From positions 1 through 54,888 of the forward strand of contig JAHYJK010000005.1 in the NCBI GenBank assembly GCA_019429225.1: a stretch of 54,888 nucleotides of DNA, in the 5' to 3' direction. The notes under the pieces are model-generated. The model made no database searches and was not told the origin of the DNA. It saw nothing but the letters and a program-made list of their open reading frames with translations. Position 1 is the stretch's first letter, and each line of letters opens with the position of its first letter. Positions 33,367 through 41,617 of this stretch are shown in pieces. The position numbers and the translations under genes are program-made. This DNA comes from Anaerolineaceae bacterium. GTDB lineage: Bacteria > Chloroflexota > Anaerolineae > Anaerolineales > Anaerolineaceae.

Positions 33367-33927
33367 ATGCAGCGAATATCTGAGTATTTTTATAGTAAAG
33401 CAACGTTTTGGGCTTTTATTCTATCCACAGCACTTTTCATCATTTTCATGATGCTGGTCCTCCCATCGGAAGCTACCCGCTCAGACCAGGTGATTGGCTC
33501 TGCTCCGTCACCAGACACTTCTTTTTATTACACAAAAGCCAAACTATACCAGATGGCGGAAGCATACGGTCAGGAAGGCAGACTGTATTATCTGGATTCC
33601 CGCATCTCTTTTGATATCGTCTGGCCGCTCGTATACACCTTGTTTTTGATCAATGTGATCAGCTGGATATTAAACAAGACCATTCTGGAAGAGTCAAAAC
33701 TGCGTCTGCTCAATCTGGCACCTCTGGCAGGTATCCTGTTGGATTATCTGGAAAATATCACCAATATGATTATTATGTTTCGTTTCCCGCAACAAACTGA
33801 TATTCTTGCCAGCCTAGCAGGTGTTATCACTTCCTTAAAATGGGTGTTCGTGGGCGGTAGTTTTCTGATTCTGGTATTTGGTATTGTTCTTTGGGTCGGG
33901 GTAAAGACCAATATTATTAAGACATAG
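33367..33927 (+). CDS. Four-helix membrane protein, unknown function
   Basis: The frame is open from GTG 33274, but that start lies inside the nrfA terminator hairpin. I therefore prefer ATG 33367 with AGGATGG upstream, giving a 186-residue protein. Four hydrophobic segments are seen: residues about 12-32, 80-102, 115-135 (with a LDYLEN motif) and 155-178. A polar extracytoplasmic loop after the first contains 'YLDSRISFDIVWPL'. No enzymatic motif is recognised. Isolated gene between two terminator or gap regions. Confidence 0.65.
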   Translation: MQRISEYFYSKATFWAFILSTALFIIFMMLVLPSEATRSDQVIGSAPSPDTSFYYTKAKLYQMAEAYGQEGRLYYLDSRISFDIVWPLVYTLFLINVISWILNKTILEESKLRLLNLAPLAGILLDYLENITNMIIMFRFPQQTDILASLAGVITSLKWVFVGGSFLILVFGIVLWVGVKTNIIKT

Positions 33928-34058
33928 CTATTCCTAAGAAATCGTTCGAAGACAATAATCACTTGATTTTCTTTTTTTTTATGGTATTTTAGGATAAGGA
34001 TTCAAAAAATTATCGAAAGGAGGTAACATTTTTTAACATACTTGTTGAGTAAGCTTTG

Positions 34059-34229
34059 ATGAAATTTCCAGTGATGGTTTCATTCTTTGGAATCATTCTT
34101 GTTTTCCTGACAGGATTCATTCCGAATCCTTTGATCTCAAGTAATCAATCTCCCCTTCATTACCCTGTACTTGTTGAGTCAGGTGTAAATCTTTCATCAT
34201 GGGATTGGCTTTTTTTCAAAAAAAACTAA
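34059..34229 (+). CDS. Small putative secreted or membrane peptide (56 aa), unknown
   Basis: An open frame from ATG 34059 to TAA 34227-34229 encodes a basic start (MKFPVMVSFFGIILVF), a hydrophobic stretch resembling a signal peptide, and a polar C-terminal part rich in Ser and Pro. There is no good ribosome site: the AGGAGG at 34019-34024 is too far away and may serve a shorter upstream peptide. It ends 13 bases before the next gene. It may be real and co-transcribed with the secreted protein at 34243, or chance. Confidence 0.3.
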   Translation: MKFPVMVSFFGIILVFLTGFIPNPLISSNQSPLHYPVLVESGVNLSSWDWLFFKKN

Positions 34230-34242
34230 AAAGGAGGGAATA

Positions 34243-34971
34243 ATGGTCAAGCATATCCGTAATTTGTCTTTTTTTGTTATCGGATTATTGTTAATTAGTG
34301 TGGTTTTCTTACTTCGCGGGGAAAATACCCAGGCAGCTGAATTCACAATGCCGGAAAATGAAACCTATGATCCGAACCAACATTACGGTTTTGTGATGGG
34401 CAACGAGGATAGTGAAACCAACCCACAGACAATTGAAAATAATGGCGTGTTTATGGAACTGAAAAAAGTGAATATCACCGATTCACAGGTGGGTGGAATT
34501 GTTTGTTATAACTTTCCAGGTGAGGAGCAAAGCGGGCAACCAAATCCAGAAGGTTGGGTGATAGAAAGTTTGAATCTTGTTCAAGAGAAGCCATTATCGA
34601 TGAACACGGGGACTAGTCTTGAATCCTGGGTATATGACCAAAGCGGAGAAATAAAAATTGGTCGTTGCGATTATTTTTACAGCACCTACGCCGAAGAATT
34701 CAAGCCAGATGAACCGTTCATCATCGAAATCAAGAACATGTATTATGGGAATCGGACTGATTGCGATGAAATAAATGCCCATCTTTCGGAGAATAATACT
34801 GGCATTACTGTAGGTTGTGAATGGATCACAACAGAAGGCAGTGGTTACTATCTGGACTTAAAAATCCTTGAGAAACCAGTAACGATGAACGAAGATGAAG
34901 CCCGAATGAAGGTTGCCAGTATGTTGTCCATTGTTTTCGAAGGAACCTGGGAATTTGAAATACCCGGATAA
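34243..34971 (+). CDS. Secreted protein of unknown function
   Basis: A 242-residue protein with a strong AAGGAGG ribosome site before ATG 34243 and a classical signal peptide (hydrophobic residues about 9-24, probable cleavage after 'TQAA'). The mature part is acidic, with five cysteines ('GIVCYNFPGEE', 'GRCDYFYS', 'RTDCDEIN', 'VGCEWIT'). Segments such as 'GVFMELKKVNITDSQVGG' suggest a beta-sandwich like those of extracellular Ig or DUF4352-type domains. I do not recognise the family and no catalytic residues stand out. Confidence 0.7.
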   Translation: MVKHIRNLSFFVIGLLLISVVFLLRGENTQAAEFTMPENETYDPNQHYGFVMGNEDSETNPQTIENNGVFMELKKVNITDSQVGGIVCYNFPGEEQSGQPNPEGWVIESLNLVQEKPLSMNTGTSLESWVYDQSGEIKIGRCDYFYSTYAEEFKPDEPFIIEIKNMYYGNRTDCDEINAHLSENNTGITVGCEWITTEGSGYYLDLKILEKPVTMNEDEARMKVASMLSIVFEGTWEFEIPG

Positions 34972-35161
34972 ATTTTACTTCCACCTCTGATTTTTCAAAC
35001 AGACCAATAGCTCGTGAAAAATCGGGCTATGTACTTTAAAACCAGATTAGAATTTTTTAAGAAGTTTGTTAATCAGATTGAATTTGTCGTAAATTACGAT
35101 ATACTTTCAACCAATCAAAACCTCATCCTTCCTTTTAAGATAGGATGTCAAGGAGCAAACA

Positions 35162-35638
35162 TTGGCAAGACAGAAGAAGAGCAAACAAAAAATAGATCCA
35201 TCCATCTGGGTGATCCTGATTGGTGGGTTAATGTTGCTGGTGGCTGTGGTGGTGCTGGTTATTCAGGCGCAACAACCTGCGCAATCAGCTGTGGCTACCC
35301 AAAACCCATTTATCCCTTATAAAGAAGTGGAACGAGTGGCAGTTCAGGATGCCAAAGCAGCGTATGATGCTGGCACCGCTGTGTTTGTAGACGTGCGGGG
35401 AGATGAGCTATATAACATCGGTCATATTCCGGGTGCAATCTCCATCGCTGATACTGAAATGGAGACTCGCTTTACCGAGCTCGACCCCAACGCCTGGATC
35501 ATCACCTACTGTACCTGACCGGCTGAAGAATCCAGCGCCCGTGCGGCGTTAACTTTAATAGCGAATGGATTTTCCAACGTCAGCGCCCTCCAAGGTGGTT
35601 TGGCACTCTGGCAGCAGAGTGGCTATCCGATGGAGTGA
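35162..35638 (+). CDS. Membrane-anchored rhodanese, candidate selenoprotein (UGA = Sec119)
   Basis: Starts at TTG 35162 with AGGAG at 35151-35155. Residues 15-34 form a membrane anchor, followed by a rhodanese domain (VFVDVRGDELYNIGHIPGA). The domain reaches its active-site loop at 'WIITYCT' and there meets TGA (35516-35518). The same frame stays open for 39 more codons encoding the rest of a rhodanese (PAEESSARAALTLIANG, SALQGGLALWQQSGYP), ending at TGA 35636-35638. Rhodanese relatives with a YCxCP loop have cysteine at exactly the UGA position, as far as I recall. A fitting bacterial SECIS hairpin lies 21 bases downstream. I therefore read UGA as selenocysteine in a 158-residue protein. The alternative is a single nonsense mutation leaving a 118-residue pseudogene. 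Confidence 0.7.
35534..35550 (+). promoter_or_regulatory. Candidate bacterial SECIS hairpin for the rhodanese UGA
   Basis: A six-pair stem (35534-35539 with 35545-35550, one G-U pair) closes a five-base loop CGTGC. The loop starts 22 bases after the UGA and has a G in its second position. As I know the bacterial SECIS model, it asks for a G in the first two loop bases and an apical loop about 16-37 bases from the UGA; both hold. Confidence 0.5.
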
Positions 35639-35644
35639 GTAGCT

Positions 35645-35866
35645 GTTAGGGATTGGGTGTTAGGGGTTAGATTTATATCCTTCACTTATCCCCATTACAC
35701 CTGACCGGGAACTTCCATTACTAACAAAGGAAAGTTCCACAAAAATGAAATCAAGACTACCATGACGAAATATGGTAGTCTTTTTATCTAAATCTAATTA
35801 AGCACCGAAAAGCTATTTCAGGACGACACACTAATACCCAACCCCTAACACCTAACCCCTCTTAAC
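35645..35866. repeat. G-rich inverted repeat arms around an intergenic terminator
   Basis: The left arm (35645-35670) is made of TTAGGG, TTGGG and TTAGGGG runs. The right arm (35831-35866) is the reverse complement type (CCCAACCCCTAACACC). The arms are similar but not identical, about 160 bases apart. Each G-rich strand has several runs of three or four G, so it could fold into a G-quadruplex. This looks like a dispersed intergenic repeat; no coding capacity lies between the arms. Confidence 0.55.
35754..35785. terminator. Intrinsic terminator between rhodanese and methyltransferase
   Basis: Perfect ten-base stem AGACTACCAT (35754-35763) with its complement at 35772-35781, running into TTTTTA. 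It lies about 115 bases after the rhodanese stop. Confidence 0.85.
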
Positions 35867-35915
35867 TGATAAATCCCGTATAATTAACAATGATCCATTC
35901 CACCCGGAGGGAAAA

Positions 35916-36644
35916 ATGAGCGATTATACCGATGAAACCTATGGCGAGATGATTGCCGATGTGTATGATGACTGGTACGGCGAGGTAGATCCAGAAATGT
36001 TGGAGATGCTCACCCGCCTGGCAGCTGGTGGGCGTGCCCTGGAGCTGGGCATTGGTACTGGCAGAGTAGCGCTGCCGCTTGCACACAGCGGAGTGAAGAT
36101 GTATGGCATCGATTCCTCACCGGCCATGCTGCAGAAACTGCGGGCAAAACCAGGCTCCAAGCAGATTCAGCTTCATCAGGGAAGTTTTGTTAATATTCCC
36201 TTTGAAGAAAAATTCGACCTGATATTTGTGGTCTTCAGCACCTTCTATGCTCTGTTATCTCAGGAAGAACAAATTCGCTGTTTTCAGAGCGTTGCTGAAC
36301 ATCTGGAAAGTAAAGGGCTATTCGTTATCGAAGCCTTTGTCCCCGATCTGACGCGCTATCAGGGTGGCCAATCGGTGCGGGCTGTGAACCTGGAAAGCCA
36401 GCAAACGCGATTGGTGGCTTCCATGCTCGACCCTGTCAATCAGATCATCACCAGCCAGTTCATTGTGCTGGATAAGTGTAAGACCGACGTGAAACCTGTC
36501 AAGATTCGCTACGTCTGGCCATCCGAGCTGGATTTGATGGCGCGCCTGGCAGGATTGAAGTCAGTTTATCATTGGGATGATTGGGGACAATCTCCTTTTT
36601 CCAGTGGCAGCGGTAAACATATCGCTATTTATGGTCGAGCGTGA
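35916..36644 (+). CDS. Class I SAM-dependent methyltransferase
   Basis: A 242-residue protein with a GGAGGG ribosome site. A tyrosine/aspartate-rich start (YGEMIADVYDDWYG) precedes the SAM-binding motif I 'RALELGIGTGRVALPLA' (about 41-57), the acidic end of beta-2 (YGIDSSPAML), motif 'QGSFVNIPFEEKFDLIFVVF' and 'FVIEAFVPDL'. A C-terminal beta-rich part ends with 'HWDDWGQSPFSSGSGKHIAIYGRA'. This subclass acts on small molecules; the substrate cannot be told. Single gene. Confidence 0.85.
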   Translation: MSDYTDETYGEMIADVYDDWYGEVDPEMLEMLTRLAAGGRALELGIGTGRVALPLAHSGVKMYGIDSSPAMLQKLRAKPGSKQIQLHQGSFVNIPFEEKFDLIFVVFSTFYALLSQEEQIRCFQSVAEHLESKGLFVIEAFVPDLTRYQGGQSVRAVNLESQQTRLVASMLDPVNQIITSQFIVLDKCKTDVKPVKIRYVWPSELDLMARLAGLKSVYHWDDWGQSPFSSGSGKHIAIYGRA

Positions 36645-36772
36645 TTGCGAAGTTGAGTAAAATCATGTTTGCTTTGTGATTTCCATTGATGGCAGGTGTA
36701 ATCCAACATTTGAATAGCGTCATGCTGCGTGGTAGAATCGCTATGCAAGTATGATTCCTTAAGGAGGATGAT

Positions 36773-37660
36773 ATGACAGAAACAACCGGTACCTTTGCTG
36801 TTAAGAAAGGTTTAGCGCAAATGCTCAAGGGCGGCGTGATCATGGATGTGGTTACCGCGGAGCATGCCCGTATCGCGGAAGATGCTGGCGCCTGTGCGGT
36901 CATGGCGCTGGAACGCGTCCCGGCCGATATCCGTGCGGATGGTGGGGTAGCGCGTATGAGTGACCCCGAATTAATTCTCAAGATTATGGACACGGTCAGC
37001 ATCCCGGTCATGGCCAAATGCCGTATCGGGCACTTTGTGGAAGCGCAGATTCTTGAAGCGCTGGGTGTGGATTACATTGACGAATCCGAGGTGCTCACCC
37101 CCGCAGACGAGAGCCATCACATATACAAGCACGATTTCAAAGTGCCCTTCGTGTGTGGTTGCCGCAATCTGGGAGAAGCGCTTCGTCGCATTGGCGAAGG
37201 CGCTGCCATGATCCGTACCAAAGGCGAAGCCGGCACCGGGGATGTGGTTGAAGCTGTGCGCCACGCGCGTACCGTGCTGGGTGAAATTCGTCATCTGCAA
37301 ATCATGCCCGTAGAAGAATTGATGACTTATGCCAAGAACATCGGCGCTCCTTACGAGCTGGTGATGGAAGTTCATAAAACCGGAAAATTACCGGTAGTCA
37401 ATTTCGCTGCAGGCGGCATCGCCACCCCGGCGGACGCAGCCCTGATGATGCAATTAGGCGTGGAAGGTGTCTTTGTTGGCTCCGGCATCTTCAAATCGGG
37501 TGATCCCGCCAAACGCGCGGCAGCCATCGTCAAATCCGTCACGCATTATAACGAGCCCAAAATCCTGGCTGAAATCAGCCGCAACCTGGGTGAAGCGATG
37601 GTAGGCAGGCAGATTTCCACCCTGCCAGACAATGAATTAATGGCAGGACGTGGTTGGTAG
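36773..37660 (+). CDS. pdxS: Pyridoxal 5'-phosphate synthase, PdxS (synthase) subunit
   Basis: A 295-residue TIM-barrel enzyme that builds PLP from ribose 5-phosphate, glyceraldehyde 3-phosphate and ammonia. '[20 protein letters not shown]', '[20 protein letters not shown]', the Schiff-base lysine region '[10 protein letters not shown]' and '[14 protein letters not shown]' are all conserved. Perfect AAGGAGG site before ATG 36773. PdxT, which supplies ammonia, starts five bases after the stop. Confidence 0.98.
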   Translation: MTETTGTFAVKKGLAQMLKGGVIMDVVTAEHARIAEDAGACAVMALERVPADIRADGGVARMSDPELILKIMDTVSIPVMAKCRIGHFVEAQILEALGVDYIDESEVLTPADESHHIYKHDFKVPFVCGCRNLGEALRRIGEGAAMIRTKGEAGTGDVVEAVRHARTVLGEIRHLQIMPVEELMTYAKNIGAPYELVMEVHKTGKLPVVNFAAGGIATPADAALMMQLGVEGVFVGSGIFKSGDPAKRAAAIVKSVTHYNEPKILAEISRNLGEAMVGRQISTLPDNELMAGRGW

Positions 37661-37665
37661 GCAGT

Positions 37666-38250
37666 ATGCGCATTGGTATTTTAGCCTTACAGGGTGCCTT
37701 CATCGAACATGAAAACATGCTCCAACACCTGGGTGTGGAAACACAGCAGGTGCGTCTCAGCCTGCACCTGAAGGATCTGGACGGTTTGATCATCCCGGGT
37801 GGAGAATCCACCACCATCGCTAAACTGGCGATCGATTTTGGATTATTCGACGATTTGAAGGCCTTTGCATCCGGCCATCCCGTCTGGGGTACCTGTGCTG
37901 GAGCCATTCTGCTGGCAAAAGATGACCACTCCAACCCACCCAGCCTGGATATGATGGACATTCACATCGTCCGCAATGCTTTTGGCCGTCAGGTGGATAG
38001 TTTCCAGGCTGATCTGCAGGTAGCAGCGCTGGCTCATTTAAATGGAAGCAATCCAACCTTTCCGGCTGTCTTCATCCGCGCGCCCATCATCAACACGGTT
38101 GGAAAAAAGGTTGAGATTCTGGCTCAGATCGGGTTTGATAAAATTGTGGCTGCCAGACAGGGTCACTTGCTGGCAACTGTGTTTCACCCGGAATTGACCA
38201 ACGATGTTCGCTTCCATCGTTACTTTTTGGAGATGATACCATCGAAGTAA
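37666..38250 (+). CDS. pdxT: Pyridoxal 5'-phosphate synthase, PdxT glutaminase subunit
   Basis: A 194-residue class I glutamine amidotransferase that releases ammonia from glutamine for PdxS. It shows 'GILALQGAFIEH', the oxyanion loop 'IIPGGESTT', nucleophile Cys77 in 'VWGTCAGAILLA' and the His/Glu of 'ATVFHPELTND'. I use ATG 37666; the frame also opens at TTG 37654, which overlaps the pdxS end. Forms an operon with pdxS. Confidence 0.97.
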   Translation: MRIGILALQGAFIEHENMLQHLGVETQQVRLSLHLKDLDGLIIPGGESTTIAKLAIDFGLFDDLKAFASGHPVWGTCAGAILLAKDDHSNPPSLDMMDIHIVRNAFGRQVDSFQADLQVAALAHLNGSNPTFPAVFIRAPIINTVGKKVEILAQIGFDKIVAARQGHLLATVFHPELTNDVRFHRYFLEMIPSK

Positions 38251-38321
38251 GACCTTTTGGCTGGTTCGATTTACTGCATATCTGGCGCTATCGCAATCAG
38301 ATTCTATGTACCGACAGTATT

Positions 38322-39182
38322 TTGGGGTTGACGCATGGCAATCCGATTGGTAGTTCTGCCATGCTGGGTCATTTACGCATGGATTATAGCAGTTACAGCG
38401 GCATTGCCCGCCCCGGAAAAGGGTCAGCTCCCTTCATTGGCCAGATCAATTTCAATCCCGGCGATCAAAACGCTCACTTGACTTTTTTAGCTCCAGAATC
38501 CAATTTGATGGATCGTGCTTTGCTGGCTTTGTTGGATCATCTTTCCTGGGAGAGCGGAGGTCGCGGAGCTCTGCGCTTACTGGCAGAAATCAACGAGGAT
38601 GAATCTGTCTTTGAGATGTTGCGTCTTTCCGGTTTCAGCGTGTATGGCAGGCAGCAGGTTTGGCGTTTTGTAGATTTAACTCACAATGGTGAAAAAAACC
38701 AGGTGTGGCGTTCGTTTCAACAGATCGACCAGCATAATCTTAACAATCTTTACCATGCCGTGGTACCTCCCCTGGTACAGGGATCTGAAGCCATGGACAA
38801 AAGACCCGTCCAGGGTTATGTTCATTATGTGGACTCTGAATTGCTGGCCTTTGTGGAAGTTACCAACGGTCCAAAAGGAATATTTCTGACACCCGTTCTT
38901 CACCCCAATATTCGTGAACCGGAGAATTTACTGGCAGGTTTGCTCAAGTTGATGAATTCCTCCAACGGACGCCCACTCTATCTGGCAGTGCGGGATTACC
39001 AGTCCTGGCTAAATTCTGCTGCTGAGAGTCTGGGTGGATCGCCTGGTAATCCTAAAATCATGATGGTTAAACATCTCATCAATAAACAGCGTGTCAGCGT
39101 ACCAGCGACCATTCGTAAAGTCCTGGAAGCGCATGGCACCGAGACCACATCTCCGATCGTGCATAACTCAACTAAAAAATGA
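38322..39182 (+). CDS. GNAT-like acetyltransferase-fold protein, start uncertain
   Basis: 286 residues from the first usual start codon (TTG 38322). The middle (FNPGDQNAHLTFLAPESN, 'LRLLAEINEDESVFEMLRLSGFSVYGRQQVWRF') has the shape of a GNAT acetyltransferase domain, followed by a second, weaker repeat. The reading frame before 38322 also looks coding (VRPFGWFDLLHIWRYRNQ), back to about 38241, where only an ATC codon is available and where the frame would overlap the pdxT stop by ten bases. Either initiation is unusual, or a start was lost. Function unknown. Confidence 0.6.
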   Translation: MGLTHGNPIGSSAMLGHLRMDYSSYSGIARPGKGSAPFIGQINFNPGDQNAHLTFLAPESNLMDRALLALLDHLSWESGGRGALRLLAEINEDESVFEMLRLSGFSVYGRQQVWRFVDLTHNGEKNQVWRSFQQIDQHNLNNLYHAVVPPLVQGSEAMDKRPVQGYVHYVDSELLAFVEVTNGPKGIFLTPVLHPNIREPENLLAGLLKLMNSSNGRPLYLAVRDYQSWLNSAAESLGGSPGNPKIMMVKHLINKQRVSVPATIRKVLEAHGTETTSPIVHNSTKK

Positions 39183-39335
39183 AACTTCTAATGATATAAT
39201 CGCATCAAATAAATTGATGGGTTAATACCATTCTTAGAATAACCAGTTATGATGGTTGTGACCATGGATGAAATTAAAATTGAAACAGGTGGAAATACCT
39301 GATATTCGAATAACTAACAGGATTTTTAAGGACGA

Positions 39336-40955
39336 ATGAAACAAAGAAAAATTACAGATGATCTGCAGGCGCTAATGGAGGTTCTACCTCTGGAAATCGC
39401 TAAAGCATTGGAAGAAGCAGATAACAGCGACAACTTAATAGAGATTGTTATGGATCTGGGTCGCACACCGAAAGCTCGATTTGTGAACGACGAAGTACCA
39501 CTTTCCGAACACGAAGTAACCCATGAGGATCTTGATTATGTGGTCACCCGCATAGGAGATTTTGATGCCGATAATCGTGCCGGTTTAGAGCGCACCCTGC
39601 ATCGTATCTCCGGTATTCGCAACCGCCGTGGACAGGTAGTAGGTCTCACCTGCCGCGTGGGTCGCGCGGTTTATGGCACCATTGATATCATTCAGGACCT
39701 GATCGAATCCGAAAAAAGCGTTTTGCTACTGGGCAAACCAGGTATCGGAAAAACCACCATGCTGCGTGAAGCTGCCCGTATCCTGGCAGAGAAAAAACGT
39801 GTGGTCATTGTGGATACATCCAATGAAATCGGTGGCGATGGCGATGTTCCGCATCCAGCCGTGGGGATGGCGCGTCGTATGCAAGTTGCCAAGCCATCCT
39901 TACAACACGAAGTCATGATCGAAGCCGTCGAGAATCATAATCCGGAAGTAATTGTGATTGACGAGATCGGCCGTGAACTGGAAGCATTGGCAGCCCGTAC
40001 CATTGCCGAACGTGGTGTGCAATTGATCGCCACAGCCCATGGTCGCACCCTTGAAAATCTGTTGCTGAACCCGACACTTTCCGACCTGATTGGCGGTATT
40101 GAATCGGTAACGCTGTCAGATGAGGAAGCCCGCCGGCGAGGCACCCAGAAGACCGTGCTCGAACGCCGTTCTCCGCCAACCTTTGATGTGTTGGTTGAGA
40201 TTCAGGAGCGCAACCGCATGGCCATTCACCCGGATGTCTCTGAAGCTGTCGATTCCCTTTTACGCGGTTATCCACTGCCCCCCGAATTGCGATATCGCAA
40301 CGAAAACAATGAAATCAAGGTTGAAAAATTACCTGCGCCATCCATCACAACCCGTGGTGTGATGTCACAGGGAATGCGTCGTAGCAGCGAGAATGGGCGT
40401 TCAAACACACAACCGCGTCCGGCATATGCACAGTCGCCATCACAACCGGTTATGCCCGTCAATAATGATCCCGAAACAGGGCGCATGCGTACTGTCAAAA
40501 TTTTCCCTTATGGGGTTGCCCGCAACCGCCTGGAGCAGGCCGCCAAACGCTTATCTGTACCGGCTGTGATTGTGCGCTTACCTGAAGAGGCAGATATCAT
40601 CATGACCCTGCGCACTTATTACCGTTCCCGACAGCAGATATTGATTGAGGCTGAAGACCGTGGAACACCCCTTTACTTCCTGCGCTCCAACACCATCAAC
40701 CAGATGGAAAAGACGTTAATGGAGATCTATAACCTCAACGGTAATAATTTAACCCAAAATGATGATTGGCAATATGCATCGCAAGTAACAGAAGATGGTA
40801 TCCGCGCTGTGATGAATGGACAGCGCTGGGCAGACTTACCGCCCGCTTCCTCGGCGATTCGCCGCTTACAACACGAGATGGCTCGCCAGGCACAGCTGGT
40901 CTCCCATTCCTATGGGAAAGACCCCAACCGGCGTGTACGTATCTTTCGTGAATAA
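39336..40955 (+). CDS. AAA ATPase with C-terminal R3H domain (Ycf45/SpoIIIAA-like)
   Basis: A 539-residue protein. The N-terminal region (about 1-115) leads into a P-loop ATPase: Walker A GKPGIGKTT at 133-141, Walker B 'VIVIDEIG' at about 205, and 'ERGVQLIATAHGRTLENLL', as in the SpoIIIAA/Ycf45 family. A Pro/Gln/Ser-rich linker lies at about 345-390. A further domain follows, and the last 40 residues contain an R3H-type single-strand nucleic-acid motif (RRLQHEMARQ). Family members occur in cyanobacteria, plastids and Chloroflexota and lack an agreed function; RNA or DNA binding is likely. Ribosome site AAGGA. It ends four bases before tmk. Confidence 0.88.
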   Translation: MKQRKITDDLQALMEVLPLEIAKALEEADNSDNLIEIVMDLGRTPKARFVNDEVPLSEHEVTHEDLDYVVTRIGDFDADNRAGLERTLHRISGIRNRRGQVVGLTCRVGRAVYGTIDIIQDLIESEKSVLLLGKPGIGKTTMLREAARILAEKKRVVIVDTSNEIGGDGDVPHPAVGMARRMQVAKPSLQHEVMIEAVENHNPEVIVIDEIGRELEALAARTIAERGVQLIATAHGRTLENLLLNPTLSDLIGGIESVTLSDEEARRRGTQKTVLERRSPPTFDVLVEIQERNRMAIHPDVSEAVDSLLRGYPLPPELRYRNENNEIKVEKLPAPSITTRGVMSQGMRRSSENGRSNTQPRPAYAQSPSQPVMPVNNDPETGRMRTVKIFPYGVARNRLEQAAKRLSVPAVIVRLPEEADIIMTLRTYYRSRQQILIEAEDRGTPLYFLRSNTINQMEKTLMEIYNLNGNNLTQNDDWQYASQVTEDGIRAVMNGQRWADLPPASSAIRRLQHEMARQAQLVSHSYGKDPNRRVRIFRE

Positions 40956-40959
40956 GACT

Positions 40960-41583
40960 ATGATGTTTATTACCCTGGAAGGTCCGGAAGGTAGTGGAAA
41001 AAGCTCACAATTGCCCATTTTAGCGGAATGGTTGCGTGAGCAAGGTTATAACGTCTATACCACCCGTGAACCCGGTGGAACCATGATCAGTGATCAGATT
41101 CGCACCATTTTGCATGACTTAGAAAATACAGCCATGCACCCGCGCACTGAAATTCTCCTGTATCTGGCATCACGCGCACAACATGTGGAAGAGGTAATCC
41201 GGCCTTTGCTGGAGAAAGATACCATTGTGCTGTGTGACCGTTATGCCGATTCAACCCTGGCATATCAGGGGTATGGTCATGGTGTTGATATTCCTACGTT
41301 GAAGAAATTACTGGATTTTTCTACAGGTGGACTTTACCCGGATTTAACGATCCTTCTTGATCTTGATGTTGAGATTGGATTGGAACGCCGTAAACACAGC
41401 GGAGGTGAATGGAACCGTCTGGATGCTTATGCATTGGCTTTTCATAAACGCGTTCGTGAGGGATACTTAACCCTGGTTGCTAACGAACCGCAACGCTGGC
41501 GGATGGTGGATGCAGCCCAAACATTTGATGATGTACAGAACGCTCTAAGAGCAGTCATCAAGGCTGAATTTAGTAAAAAATAA
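40960..41583 (+). CDS. tmk: Thymidylate kinase
   Basis: The start is ATG 40960 (or the adjacent 40963); the longer frame from 40816 overlaps the upstream gene and is not needed. About 207 residues: P-loop 'LEGPEGSGKSS', 'TTREPGGTMISDQIR' with the dTMP-contacting Arg, the DRYxxS motif in 'CDRYADSTLAYQGYG', and a short lid 'ERRKHSGGEWNRLD'. It phosphorylates dTMP to dTDP for DNA synthesis. Coupled to the R3H-AAA gene upstream. Confidence 0.96.
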   Translation: MMFITLEGPEGSGKSSQLPILAEWLREQGYNVYTTREPGGTMISDQIRTILHDLENTAMHPRTEILLYLASRAQHVEEVIRPLLEKDTIVLCDRYADSTLAYQGYGHGVDIPTLKKLLDFSTGGLYPDLTILLDLDVEIGLERRKHSGGEWNRLDAYALAFHKRVREGYLTLVANEPQRWRMVDAAQTFDDVQNALRAVIKAEFSKK

Positions 41584-41617
41584 AACAGGGGAGATGAAGA
41601 AAGGCAGGAACCCTTTA

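Noticed and set aside
35516-35518. The UGA as an ordinary stop ending a 118-residue protein
   Set aside because: It would cut the rhodanese in its active-site loop, the frame afterwards remains rhodanese-like to a proper end, and a SECIS-like hairpin is present. A fresh nonsense mutation is not fully excluded.
40816-40959. N-terminal extension of thymidylate kinase
   Set aside because: The extension lies wholly in another frame of the R3H-AAA gene and the kinase family starts at the ATG pair at 40960-40965.
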